From positions 62,001-126,000 of the forward strand of contig CAZWLN010000006.1 of the NCBI GenBank assembly GCA_964634885.1: a DNA stretch of 64,000 nt, read 5' to 3'. A program made the position numbers and the translations under genes. The stretch comes from DAINRZ01 sp964634885. Its GTDB lineage: Bacteria; Bacteroidota; Ignavibacteria; Kapaibacteriales; UBA2268. Positions within the stretch are counted from its first letter, which is position 1. Every line of letters starts with the position of its first letter. Of the stretch, positions 1 to 7,672 are shown in pieces. Under the pieces are notes generated by a model that ran no database searches, had not been told where the DNA came from, and saw only the letters and a list, made by a program, of their open reading frames with translations.

Positions 1-1
1 A

Positions 2-454
2 CCCGAAGAAGTTGTAATATTCAACAACAGGGCAAGGGACAACGCAGGATTTGAAAAGGCCAATTCGGAGGCATACAATCAATTGCAGGCGGTAACCGAC
101 ACTGCTGCTGTCGCTAACAGCATGGAATTCCAGGATATGAACAATGCCCGGACATATAGCAAAAAAGTAAAGAGCTCTTCAAAAATGAATTATGTGGACA
201 AAACAGGTAAGAATCGCAATTACGCCGAGCAGAAACGCAAGGTTAACAACAAGATGTTTTACCAGAATGGGGACGAGTGGATTGACCTCGACGTCCAGAA
301 CAACGCAGACAAGAAAGTACAGAAAGTGAAGTTTGCCAGCGACGAATACTTCAGGATGCTGAACGACAACCCACAGATGAGCAGCTATCTCTCTGTCGGC
401 AAGAATGTACGGTTCATCTACGACAACCAGATGATTGAAATAACCGAGAAATAA
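2..454 (+). CDS. C-terminal part of an unidentified protein (5' end outside window)
   Basis: The reading frame is open from the first complete codon of the window to a TAA at 452-454, so this is the end of a longer gene. A methionine codon at 83 is probably internal. The visible 150 residues are rich in Lys, Asn and Gln. They end in a beta-rich stretch (roughly residues 75-150 of the visible part) with alternating hydrophobic and charged residues and the phrase MFYQNGDEWIDLDV. That tail faintly recalls the C-terminus of VIT/VWA-domain envelope proteins of Bacteroidota, but this is an impression and not a match I can defend. A strong terminator follows. Confidence 0.6.
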   Translation, partial: PEEVVIFNNRARDNAGFEKANSEAYNQLQAVTDTAAVANSMEFQDMNNARTYSKKVKSSSKMNYVDKTGKNRNYAEQKRKVNNKMFYQNGDEWIDLDVQNNADKKVQKVKFASDEYFRMLNDNPQMSSYLSVGKNVRFIYDNQMIEITEK

Positions 455-477
455 GCACAACTATTCTTTCAGGCCAG

Positions 478-521
478 GATGGAGCTCTCTTCAAAAGCGA
501 GCTCCATCTTTATATTTTTTT
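478..521 (+). terminator. Rho-independent terminator
   Basis: A perfect 10-bp stem (GATGGAGCTC at 478-487 with GAGCTCCATC at 499-508) and an 11-nt loop are followed by a T-rich tail. It sits 24 bases after the stop of the first gene and would end its transcript. Confidence 0.85.
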
Positions 522-632
522 CATCTTTTGCGCAGTAGTACTAAACTATTAATTCATTTTTTACGTATTCAGAACTGTTATAACATCAATTGGTTTTCAT
601 TATCAGGAGGTTGAATTTGACAGAAAAGCGGC

Positions 633-1235
633 ATGATTCCCTTTGAATCTTTAAAAGCAAACATGGCAAAGATTACACTGTCCGGAATGGTGGTGTCATC
701 TGTCTCTTTACCTATATTAGCGTTTTTTCCCATTGGATTGCTTTTCGGTACAGGGCTTGTCTATATATTATACCTGCTATGGCTTTTCAAAATAGAGCTG
801 TTTAAGTTGGATTTTAATGTTCTCATGTTCACTGTTTTTGCTTATTCAATATATATAGGAACAGCATTCTTTTATATATACTTCATCCTATCTATCGGCC
901 CGCGACATGATGATTTCCTCTTTCGCCTGGTTGAAATCTTCTTCGCCGGCGGAGCATCGGCATTTGGCCTTGCAATGGTTTTGAGGATATTTACTCATAT
1001 AAAGCTCTTTTTTAGCTATTCATACTTATTCTTTATTTTCAATGCCGTTTCATTATACCCTAATCTCTTTATTTCCGGGAATTATTTCATTTCACTATTA
1101 TCAATATTCCTCTGGCAATTCGTTTTCAGCCTGCTCGTAAATATTATTGCAGTAAAGCACCTGAAACAAAATGATAATAATCAGGCAGTAGCTGCGACGG
1201 CCCAATCGACACCGGAGGAATCCGTAATACAGTAA
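633..1235 (+). CDS. Polytopic inner-membrane protein of unknown function
   Basis: The product is 200 residues, with about five or six hydrophobic segments that cover most of the protein and a hydrophilic, Gln/Asn/Thr-rich tail of about 25 residues. I recognise no family motif. It is probably an integral inner-membrane protein. The start is uncertain. An in-frame TGA at 618 excludes earlier starts. An AGGAGG at 605-610 lies too far (22 nt) from the ATG at 633 for a standard ribosome site, and a second ATG at 663 is possible. The gene is flanked by a terminator upstream and a convergent gene downstream, so it is probably transcribed alone. Confidence 0.7.
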   Translation: MIPFESLKANMAKITLSGMVVSSVSLPILAFFPIGLLFGTGLVYILYLLWLFKIELFKLDFNVLMFTVFAYSIYIGTAFFYIYFILSIGPRHDDFLFRLVEIFFAGGASAFGLAMVLRIFTHIKLFFSYSYLFFIFNAVSLYPNLFISGNYFISLLSIFLWQFVFSLLVNIIAVKHLKQNDNNQAVAATAQSTPEESVIQ

Positions 1236-1244
1236 CAACAGGCT

Positions 1245-1841
1245 CTACTGTTTCGCAGAAGCGATCAGCATCGTTACGATCTGCTGGTTGACAGCGCCGA
1301 AAATATCTTCTATGCTTTTGGTATATTCTGAATTGTGGCTCATGATGGCAGACTTAAGCAGAATGGGACTGTAATCCAGGTCATAGGCTCCGAAGTATGT
1401 TGCCAGGACACAACCCACAGAGCTCAAGCCGCACAGGAAAACAGTGTTGCAGCCTTTCTCTTTAAGTATCTTGTCGAGGTCTGTCTTTGTAAAAGCGTTT
1501 GGCTTGTTTTTAATCACCTTGGCGTCGGAAGGCAGGACATTGACGGTTTCGGGAAATTCGAACTCTTTTGTACCTTCCATGGGGCCTACCCCAGGCTGAA
1601 TATTATAGACACGGATGATCGGGATATTATATTTGCGGAACAACTCTATGTATGAATTAATCATATACATTGCTACTTCTTTTTCACGTTCAGGTACCAT
1701 CGGCAGGTAATAGTTCTGGATGTCGATGACCAGCAAAGCAGGTTTCATCTTAAATGCTTCAGGTTTTTTGTCTTCATTACCGTTAACGAATGCCCCTGAA
1801 AACACACACAATACCAGAACGATAAGTAATTTCTTCATCAT
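1245..1841 (-). CDS. Exported isochorismatase-family cysteine hydrolase
   Basis: The 198-residue product has an N-terminal signal peptide (about residues 1-21, Lys-Lys then a hydrophobic run) followed by an isochorismatase-like fold. The catalytic triad of the family is visible: Asp40 in LLVIDIQ, Lys113 in KNKPNAF and Cys144 in SSVGCVLA. Family members hydrolyse amide or vinyl-ether bonds in small molecules (nicotinamide, carbamates, isochorismate), and the substrate cannot be read from the sequence. The signal peptide points to a periplasmic enzyme, which is less usual because most relatives are cytosolic. Cys12 lies inside the hydrophobic core without a lipobox. The start is ATG-ATG at 1841. 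No operon partner is evident. Confidence 0.85.
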   Translation of the reverse strand: MMKKLLIVLVLCVFSGAFVNGNEDKKPEAFKMKPALLVIDIQNYYLPMVPEREKEVAMYMINSYIELFRKYNIPIIRVYNIQPGVGPMEGTKEFEFPETVNVLPSDAKVIKNKPNAFTKTDLDKILKEKGCNTVFLCGLSSVGCVLATYFGAYDLDYSPILLKSAIMSHNSEYTKSIEDIFGAVNQQIVTMLIASAKQ

Positions 1842-1964
1842 GAATAATCTCCCGAAAAAAAATTAACAATCATTTTGTCCAAAATTAACAAAAATGATCA
1901 ATGATGGAATATTCTTTTTATACAATTTGTATTAATAATCTCGTCATCTCAATTAATATTTCTG

Positions 1965-2225
1965 GTTCTTCATCAATTACAGTGGGTAAAATATTGTAAA
2001 TATTAAAAATTTTCTGAGATATTCTGAAAATGACTTATTAAAGATATAGATATAGCTGGTATTTACACACCCCCAAACCTCCTCTTGGTAGAGGGGGAGC
2101 GCAGTGTGAGGTCTTATCCCCTCTAAAAAGATGGGTGGCTGCGGCAGCAGCCGGGGTGTGTCCATGAGATTTGAAAAATATATATTTGATTTTCTTCATT
2201 ATTTACCCACTACAAATAGCGAAGA
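1965..2225. repeat. MITE-like dispersed repeat, copy 1
   Basis: This element fills most of the gene-free stretch 1842-2300. The left side has AGTGGGTAAA (1981-1990) and the right side its reverse complement TTTACCCACT (2202-2211). The interior holds GC-rich blocks (about 2068-2165) resembling CCTCCTCTTGG...GAGGGGG, and the flanks are AT-rich. The right end TATTTACCCACTACAAAT recurs almost unchanged at about 41903-41920 at the end of a second copy. A 62-codon open frame over the GC-rich blocks looks fortuitous. The rest of 1842-2300 is AT-rich intergenic DNA in which I see nothing. Confidence 0.55.
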
Positions 2226-2300
2226 GCCAAATTTCTAAATGTCGTGGTTTACCTGATGTTAATAACCCGGAACAGAATCGTATTAACTGCTGCCGTTATG

Positions 2301-2918
2301 TCAGATGGCAGCCAGATTGAGGAACAGGTAGGAAGCCGTCGTCTCATTGCTGTAATTCCTGAAAATATGGGCCTTTTTCCCGTCGAACGTAAACTCTTCA
2401 CCTGCTGACGCAGTAAATTCATCGTCGGAAAAAGATACCAGCATTCTTCCACGTACTACAACACCCCTTACTTCAGCGTTTATAGTCATGAAGCCGTTGG
2501 TCATGTCATACTTCGGCGGCATCTGCAGGTAATAGACGCCGCTGTCAAGCTCGCTGCGCAGAGGACGCAACAACAGCAGGCAGTATGAATCGCTGCCCCT
2601 GTTACCGTCGAGGAGGATGGAAGCTGAAAGTGGCTGGACAAAAGCTGAAGGGTCGAACGGCTTTCCGGGGACCAGGTCCTGGATGCTGCTTAAAAACCAT
2701 GACACCGAATAGCGATAGGTACCGAGCAGGCGCCTGAGGTCTTCCAGCCGGACACTCCTTTTGCCCGCTTCGATGAGTGAAATGAAACTGACGGAGAGGC
2801 CGGAAGCCTTCGAAGCCTTCTCTATGGTCATTTCCCTGATCTGTCTCAGCTTCCTGAGATTGGCGCCGAAAAGGGCGGGAATGGCGATGATGTCCGTTGT
2901 ACCTTCTTTTACAGCCAT
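2301..2918 (-). CDS. XRE-family transcriptional regulator with C-terminal cupin-like domain
   Basis: The 205-residue product has an N-terminal helix-turn-helix of the XRE type (about residues 14-70; phrases LRKLRQIREMT, SVSFISLIEAGKRS). Its C-terminal half (about 110-200) is beta-rich, with a cupin-like look (GVVVRGRMLVSF, GEEFTFDGKKAHIFRNY). Proteins of this architecture are usually repressors or activators whose cupin domain binds a small-molecule effector. The gene lies 9 bases after the LON-domain gene on the same strand, so the two are probably cotranscribed. Target genes cannot be inferred. Confidence 0.85.
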   Translation of the reverse strand: MAVKEGTTDIIAIPALFGANLRKLRQIREMTIEKASKASGLSVSFISLIEAGKRSVRLEDLRRLLGTYRYSVSWFLSSIQDLVPGKPFDPSAFVQPLSASILLDGNRGSDSYCLLLLRPLRSELDSGVYYLQMPPKYDMTNGFMTINAEVRGVVVRGRMLVSFSDDEFTASAGEEFTFDGKKAHIFRNYSNETTASYLFLNLAAI

Positions 2919-2927
2919 CGCCTGCCG

Positions 2928-3569
2928 TCAGAGAATAATGAATCCGTCGTTACGGACAAGCCTGTTTACGTTCTCAGCTTTCTGAAGCATCGGCAGTATC
3001 TCTTTCAGGTGGCTTTTCAGGGTAAGGAGCCTCTTGTTCTCGGACCTCATCTCGAGCAGTTCCTGTTTCTGTTTCAACGACATCCCGGATTTCTGGGCAA
3101 TCAGGAAAGAGGGTATCCTCGTGTTCAGGTCGTTCATCTCAATCCTCTTGATGGTAATCGTCCTGACAATCTCCGAGATCTGGTTGAAATAAAAAATGCA
3201 TTCGTCGAGCAGCGCCAGGTCGAGGATATCGGGACTCTTACCCTCCGGGCCTTCGTCTTCCAGTTCCTCGATCTCAGCCTCGTGATACAGTCTTTTCCCT
3301 ACGTCGAAAGACTTCAGCCTGTACCGCCTTACGCCGGCAACGGTAATATCCAGCCTCCCGTCGTCAAATTCCCTGACGATGGCTTTAACCTTTGCAGTGC
3401 AGCCAACGTCATATATCTTCGAAGACAATGAAAGGTTTATTCCGAACTCACCGTCAGATTCTATGCAGTCCCGTACTAAGTTCAGGTAACGTTGTTCAAA
3501 AATATGCAGGGGTATTGCCGATTCGGGAAACAGTACAAGCCCAAGAGGGAATAAACCAATTTTACTCAT
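2928..3569 (-). CDS. LON substrate-binding (N-terminal) domain protein
   Basis: The 213-residue product matches the stand-alone Lon N-terminal domain family: it opens with IGLFPLGLVLFPESAIPLHIFEQRY and has GRLDITVAGVRRYR in the middle. It lacks the AAA+ ATPase and the Ser-Lys protease domain of true Lon, so it cannot be a protease by itself. The C-terminal third is helical and charged (phrases LKQKQELLEMRS, LKSHLKEILPML). Stand-alone LON-domain proteins are common in bacteria, mostly without assigned function, and substrate or partner binding is assumed. It is the first gene of a likely two-gene operon with the XRE-cupin regulator. Confidence 0.88.
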   Translation of the reverse strand: MSKIGLFPLGLVLFPESAIPLHIFEQRYLNLVRDCIESDGEFGINLSLSSKIYDVGCTAKVKAIVREFDDGRLDITVAGVRRYRLKSFDVGKRLYHEAEIEELEDEGPEGKSPDILDLALLDECIFYFNQISEIVRTITIKRIEMNDLNTRIPSFLIAQKSGMSLKQKQELLEMRSENKRLLTLKSHLKEILPMLQKAENVNRLVRNDGFIIL

Positions 3570-3596
3570 ATGGAATTTCTATTGCCAATATATTTT

Positions 3597-3643
3597 AAAA
3601 ATACGGCCCGCAGTTCCGGCATCAGTGTACCCGGAAACTGCGG
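3597..3643 (-). terminator. Terminator downstream of sodB
   Basis: CCGCAGTTCCGG (3608-3619) pairs with CCGGAAACTGCGG (3631-3643) with one bulged A. Read on the minus strand, the hairpin is followed by a short T-run. It lies just past the sodB stop codon. Confidence 0.7.
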
Positions 3644-3659
3644 ACCATTTACACATCTG

Positions 3660-4235
3660 TCACAGCAATGAATTGACGTGGTTCCAGTTTACAATTTCCC
3701 AAAGCATCTCTACGAACTTAGGCCGTGCGTTCCTGTAATCAATATAATAGGCATGTTCCCAGACATCGAAAGTGAGAATGGGTTTCTGGCCACTGGTCAG
3801 AGGAGTACCCGCATTGCTTGTCTGGACGATCTCGAGTTTGCCGTCCTGGTTCTGTACGAGCCATGCCCATCCGGAACCGAAGAGAGTAGCTGCTGCCGTC
3901 GAGAACTTCTCCTTGAAAGCCTCGAAAGAGCCGAAATTCTTGTCGATTGCTTCCAGGGCCTTGCCCGTAGGAGCGCCGCCACCGTTTGGCGACAGGCAGT
4001 TCCAGAAGAACGTGTGGTTCCAGGTCTGCGCCGAATTGTTAAAAATGCCCCCGCTGGACTTCCTGATGATGTCCTCGATAGCCATATCCTGGAATTCGGT
4101 GCCTTCAGTCAGTTTGTTCAGGTTAGTAACATAGGCTGCATGATGCTTGCCGTGATGGTAGTCGAGTGTCTCGGCAGAGATGATGCCTTTGAGCGAATTC
4201 TTATCGAACGGTAGTTCAGGTAGTGTGAAAGCCAT
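3660..4235 (-). CDS. sodB: Superoxide dismutase, iron type
   Basis: The 191-residue product is a complete Fe/Mn superoxide dismutase, which converts superoxide to oxygen and hydrogen peroxide. The metal ligands are His27 (DYHHGKH), His74 (TWNHTFFW), Asp157 and His161 (FDVWEHAYY). Gln70 just before TWNH and the FGSGWAWL motif are typical of the iron form. There is no signal peptide, so the enzyme is cytosolic. The start is set by an AGGAG ribosome site about 7 bases upstream of the ATG. It is flanked by a terminator and appears monocistronic. Together with the perR-dps-peroxiredoxin operon at 59-60 kb it indicates exposure to oxygen. Confidence 0.97.
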   Translation of the reverse strand: MAFTLPELPFDKNSLKGIISAETLDYHHGKHHAAYVTNLNKLTEGTEFQDMAIEDIIRKSSGGIFNNSAQTWNHTFFWNCLSPNGGGAPTGKALEAIDKNFGSFEAFKEKFSTAAATLFGSGWAWLVQNQDGKLEIVQTSNAGTPLTSGQKPILTFDVWEHAYYIDYRNARPKFVEMLWEIVNWNHVNSLL

Positions 4236-4322
4236 ATATACTCCTATATTTTAATAAAAACAATAACAAAATTAATATTTGTTCATTGTCGATTACTTTT
4301 TTCAATTATTGTAAAACCCCAA

Positions 4323-5768
4323 TCAACCCTTGATTACAGCAAGTGGCCTGAGTTTTGCTACTTTCGCTGCAATCCCCGCCAATTCGATGGTGTCGATGAC
4401 GGTGTCGATGTCCTTGTAAGCTTCGGGCGCTTCTTCAGCCAGGCCTTTCATGGAGCCGGCCTGTACTTCGATGCCTTTAACCTCCATTTTCTTAAACACA
4501 GAGCTGCCGTCCATCCTGTTCAGGGCAGCGCTGCGGGACATTGCCCGGCCTGCACCGTGGCAGGTAGAGCCGAAGGCAATCTCCATGGCCTGCGGATTCC
4601 CTACTAATACATAGGAAGCGGTTCCCATGCTGCCGGGAATAAGTACGGGCTGTCCAACGGATGAATACTTACCGGGCAGTTCCGGGTGGCCTGCCGGGAA
4701 AGCCCTGGTGGCTCCCTTCCTGTGGACGATTGCTTTTGTAAGCTTACCGTCAATGATGTGGCTCTCAATCTTGGCAATGTTATGCGCAACATCATAGACT
4801 AATTGAAGCCTGCCGCTGGATTTACCGAAAATGTCCCTCCAGGCATCCCTCACCTGGGAAGTGATCATCTGCCTGTTAGTCCAGGCATAGTTTGCAGAGG
4901 CGCACATGGCTGCGTAATAGGCCCGGCCTTCGGCAGAGCTTAACGGTGCACAGGACAATTCCCGGTCGGGGAGGTCAAAGCCAAACTTCTTCGAATTGTC
5001 GAGCATTGTTTTTACATAGTCTGTCGCTACCTGGTGGCCAAGTCCGCGGGACCCCGTATGGATTAGTATTACCAGGCCGTCCTCGTAGAGGCCGAATGCT
5101 TCCGCCGCTTCCGGGTTAAACACTCTTTCAACCCTGTCAATCTCGACGAAGTGGTTACCTGCACCCATTGTTCCGAGCTGGTCCCTGCCCCTTTCCATGG
5201 CTTTCTTCGATACTGCACCGGCGTCAGCGCCCTCGAGGCTGCCGTTCGATTCGATGTACTCGAGGTCGCCTTCGCGGGTGTAGCCTGCTTCTTCAGCCCA
5301 GCGGCAGCCGATGTTGAGTACTTTGCAGAGTTCCTCATGGTTGAGTATAATGCTTCCGCTTTTGCCGACACCTGAAGGTACCGCTTTGTACAGTTCGCGG
5401 GCAGCGTTTTTTATCCTCCCTTTAGCTTCTTTGTATGTCATGCTGCTGCGCAGGAGGCGTACACCGCAGTTGATGTCGTAGCCGATGCCCCCGGGGGATA
5501 TGACGCCGTCGCTGTAGTCGATTGCTGCGACTGCACCGATGGGGAAGCCATAGCCTTCATGTACATCGGGCATTGCCAGTGCATATTTAAGGATGCCCGG
5601 CAGGGAGGCAACGTTTTTGAGCTGCCACACTGACCTGTCCTTCAGCACCTGCTCCAGCATCGATTCCTGTGCAAAGACAAGAGCTGGGACATTCATCCTG
5701 CCTTCCGAAGTTGCGGCAATTTCCCAGACAACCTCTCCTCTCCTGACGAACTCACTTCTCTGAGACAT
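4323..5768 (-). CDS. rtcB: RtcB-type RNA-splicing ligase
   Basis: The 481-residue product is full length for RtcB, the GTP- and Mn2+-dependent ligase that joins 2',3'-cyclic phosphate (or 3'-phosphate) and 5'-hydroxyl RNA ends in RNA repair or tRNA splicing. Family signatures are GYDINCGVRLLRS (about residues 95-107), GAGNHFVEID (about 201-210), HTGSRGLGHQ (about 237-246), and near the C-terminus CHGAGRAMSRS, which includes the histidine that is guanylylated in the reaction. A GGAGGAGTG ribosome site precedes the ATG at 5768. No archease gene or RtcR regulator lies beside it. Confidence 0.96.
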   Translation of the reverse strand: MSQRSEFVRRGEVVWEIAATSEGRMNVPALVFAQESMLEQVLKDRSVWQLKNVASLPGILKYALAMPDVHEGYGFPIGAVAAIDYSDGVISPGGIGYDINCGVRLLRSSMTYKEAKGRIKNAARELYKAVPSGVGKSGSIILNHEELCKVLNIGCRWAEEAGYTREGDLEYIESNGSLEGADAGAVSKKAMERGRDQLGTMGAGNHFVEIDRVERVFNPEAAEAFGLYEDGLVILIHTGSRGLGHQVATDYVKTMLDNSKKFGFDLPDRELSCAPLSSAEGRAYYAAMCASANYAWTNRQMITSQVRDAWRDIFGKSSGRLQLVYDVAHNIAKIESHIIDGKLTKAIVHRKGATRAFPAGHPELPGKYSSVGQPVLIPGSMGTASYVLVGNPQAMEIAFGSTCHGAGRAMSRSAALNRMDGSSVFKKMEVKGIEVQAGSMKGLAEEAPEAYKDIDTVIDTIELAGIAAKVAKLRPLAVIKG

Positions 5769-5906
5769 TCACTCCTCCATATATTGTTTCTTTACCCCAA
5801 ATTAAAAAAAAGTACGGATATTTAGTAGTGTTGATTCTCAACTGGTGAAAATATATAAGCTGCAAGAGGAACTACACCTGCGAGGTGCATGGAGATAGGA
5901 TGTGTG

Positions 5907-6369
5907 TGAACAAGGGGCTGCACAGTCCCTTGTTCAAGCGCGGGGCTTTCATTCTTTCTTTATAAACTTTATGAACTTTATAAACTAAGAAACCCCATCC
6001 CGGCCTTCCCCAAGGGGAAGGTGAAAGAAGAACCTGCTTTTTCTTACTTTATAAACTTGACGAACTTGATAAACTTTATGAACTTGATGAACTTGATAAA
6101 CTTTATGAACTGGAGAAGTCCAACCACCCCCTGCCCCCTCCTTATCCAAGGAGGGGAAAGCCGCTCTACGCCTGCTTCTTCTTACTTTATGAACTTGACG
6201 AACTTTATGAACTTGACGAACTTTATGAACTTAATGTACTTGATAAACTTTATGAACTGGAGAAGTCCAACCACCCCCTGCCCCCTCCTTATCCAAGGAG
6301 GGGAAAGCCGCTCTACGCCTGCTTTTTCTTACTTTATAAACTTGATGAACTTGATGAACTTGACGAACT
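5907..6369 (-). repeat. Composite intergenic repeat after the GT2 gene (9-bp arrays, duplicated 75-bp block, hairpin)
   Basis: The 600-base gap between rtcB and the glycosyltransferase gene is almost entirely repetitive. Read on the minus strand from the GT2 stop codon, it holds arrays of the 9-mer AAGTTYATM (Y=T/C, M=A/C) at about 6328-6369, 6181-6256, 6044-6113 and 5956-5986. Between them are two copies of a block of about 75 bases with a CCCCTCC...GGAGGGG hairpin (6111-6185 and 6258-6332, offset 147). The region ends with the inverted repeat GAACAAGGG/CCCTTGTTC at 5907-5934. The same modules recur downstream of the YitT gene (8563-8806). Open frames of Leu/Ile/Asn/Met repeats here are artefacts. 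Nothing is seen in 5769-5906. Confidence 0.85.
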
Positions 6370-7485
6370 TTAATAACTGCGGAAAATCTGTCCTTTCCAG
6401 ATGACTCGCCTGTCCAGGAGTTGGATTGGGACGAACAGTTCCAGAATGAAGAACTGGAGAATGGCGAACGGCGCCCATAGCAGCAGGCTGTGCCTTTTGA
6501 CCGAGACCAGTCCCGGGCCGATCAAAGCCATATCGCCGAAGATCTTGACGCAGAACAGGCCCAACAGCCACCAAGGCTCGCAGAAAACGAGCGATGAGAT
6601 GATGCCGAGCCACAATGCTACAGAGGAAGTCACGAACATGGCTGCTTTCCAGCCCAGTTCAAGCCCGCCGATGGACCAGCGGTGCAGTTGACTGAGAAAG
6701 GCCCTGATGTTCCTGCTGGGTATGGTCTCTACAGTCGTCTGGGGAAAACTGAGGTAGTGTACTTTCCTGCCGAGGGCTGTAACGGCAAGCAGCAGCGACA
6801 GGTCCTCGGTAACGGAGAATTTTATCCTGGAGTAGCCGCCCAGTTGCCTGAACACATCGGTCCTTACAGACAGGTTGTTGCCGATGCATCCCAACGGCAT
6901 TTTCAGGCCGAAACCGGCGCTGCCCATCACATGGAGGTAAATCCAGTAAATGGCCTGGAACTTGTCGAATATCCTGCCGGTACCGGTGATGGAATAGGCG
7001 GCGACCAAGCCTGTCCTGCCGTCGCTGTAAGGCTTTACCATGTACTCTATCCATTGTTCGGGGACAACGCAGTCTGCGTCTGTCATCAGTATTATCTCTC
7101 CTTCTGCCTGGTCGATGCCGGCCTGGAGCGCTCCGGGCTTGCCCCTGAGGTTCTTTCTGTCCGAATCTTCCGTAACGGTTACGACTCTCAGGTTTGCCAT
7201 CCTGCCGCAGTATTCTTCTAATATTGAAGCAGTACTGTCGTCCGACCTGTCGTTAATGACGATGATCTCGCAGCGGCCGGAGTAATTGTTGCGGGCGAGG
7301 GAATCGAGGCAGCGGGCTATGTTTTTTTCTTCGTTACGGGCGGGTATGACGACAGAAACGAAGGGACAATAGTCAGCCTGGCGTAACTTGTCGTTCTTGC
7401 GCCTTTCCACGACGGAGCCTGTGAAAAAGACTACCGTCCTTATCAGGAATATCGCCAGCGCTGCCGTTAGAATATAGTATTCCAT
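6370..7485 (-). CDS. Membrane-anchored family 2 glycosyltransferase
   Basis: The 371-residue product has an N-terminal membrane helix (about 5-20), a GT-A catalytic domain (about 45-270) and about three membrane segments at the C-terminus. GT2 motifs are visible: SVVIPARNEEKNI, IIVINDRSDDST (nucleotide-sugar binding), MTDADCVVP (the DxD metal site) and QLHRWSIGG, the (Q/R)xxRW motif of processive GT2 enzymes. It probably transfers sugars from nucleotide donors onto a lipid or polysaccharide at the inner membrane, and the product is unknown. The TAA stop runs directly into a repeat array. No polysaccharide genes lie adjacent. Confidence 0.9.
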   Translation of the reverse strand: MEYYILTAALAIFLIRTVVFFTGSVVERRKNDKLRQADYCPFVSVVIPARNEEKNIARCLDSLARNNYSGRCEIIVINDRSDDSTASILEEYCGRMANLRVVTVTEDSDRKNLRGKPGALQAGIDQAEGEIILMTDADCVVPEQWIEYMVKPYSDGRTGLVAAYSITGTGRIFDKFQAIYWIYLHVMGSAGFGLKMPLGCIGNNLSVRTDVFRQLGGYSRIKFSVTEDLSLLLAVTALGRKVHYLSFPQTTVETIPSRNIRAFLSQLHRWSIGGLELGWKAAMFVTSSVALWLGIISSLVFCEPWWLLGLFCVKIFGDMALIGPGLVSVKRHSLLLWAPFAILQFFILELFVPIQLLDRRVIWKGQIFRSY

Positions 7486-7565
7486 TAACTACAATTTTTC
7501 ACATTACTAATTTTTGCTTCTTCCACCCATATATACACTCAAAAATAGGAAAATTATTGGTTGAC

Positions 7566-7588
7566 GCCTGAAAAAGAATGTTTCAGGC
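7566..7588. other. Hairpin in the leader of the YitT-type gene
   Basis: GCCTGAAA (7566-7573) and TTTCAGGC (7581-7588) form a perfect 8-bp stem with a 7-nt loop, about 85 bases before the YitT start. It has no T-tail, so it is not an obvious terminator. A role in the leader RNA is possible but unproven. Confidence 0.35.
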
Positions 7589-7672
7589 AACAGCTCCCCG
7601 CATTTGATTTCATAATGAAGTAAATATTCATTATATTATAGGATTATTAAAGAATTGCCAAAGGGAGCTGTG

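Noticed and set aside
1977..2165. 62-codon minus-strand frame
   Set aside because: It lies within the MITE-like repeat and shows the Pro/Leu-rich nonsense typical of translated hairpin repeats.
2928..3569. Truncated lon protease gene
   Set aside because: The length and C-terminal helices fit intact stand-alone LON-domain proteins, and no ATPase remnant follows.
5956..6369. CRISPR-like repetition
   Set aside because: The period is 9 bases with no spacers, and the unit AAGTTYATM is far too short. It is a simple tandem array.
6021..6404. Open frame of Leu/Ile/Asn/Met repeats as a gene
   Set aside because: It is the translation of the 9-mer array and the duplicated hairpin block, with no ribosome site, and it runs into the GT2 gene antisense.
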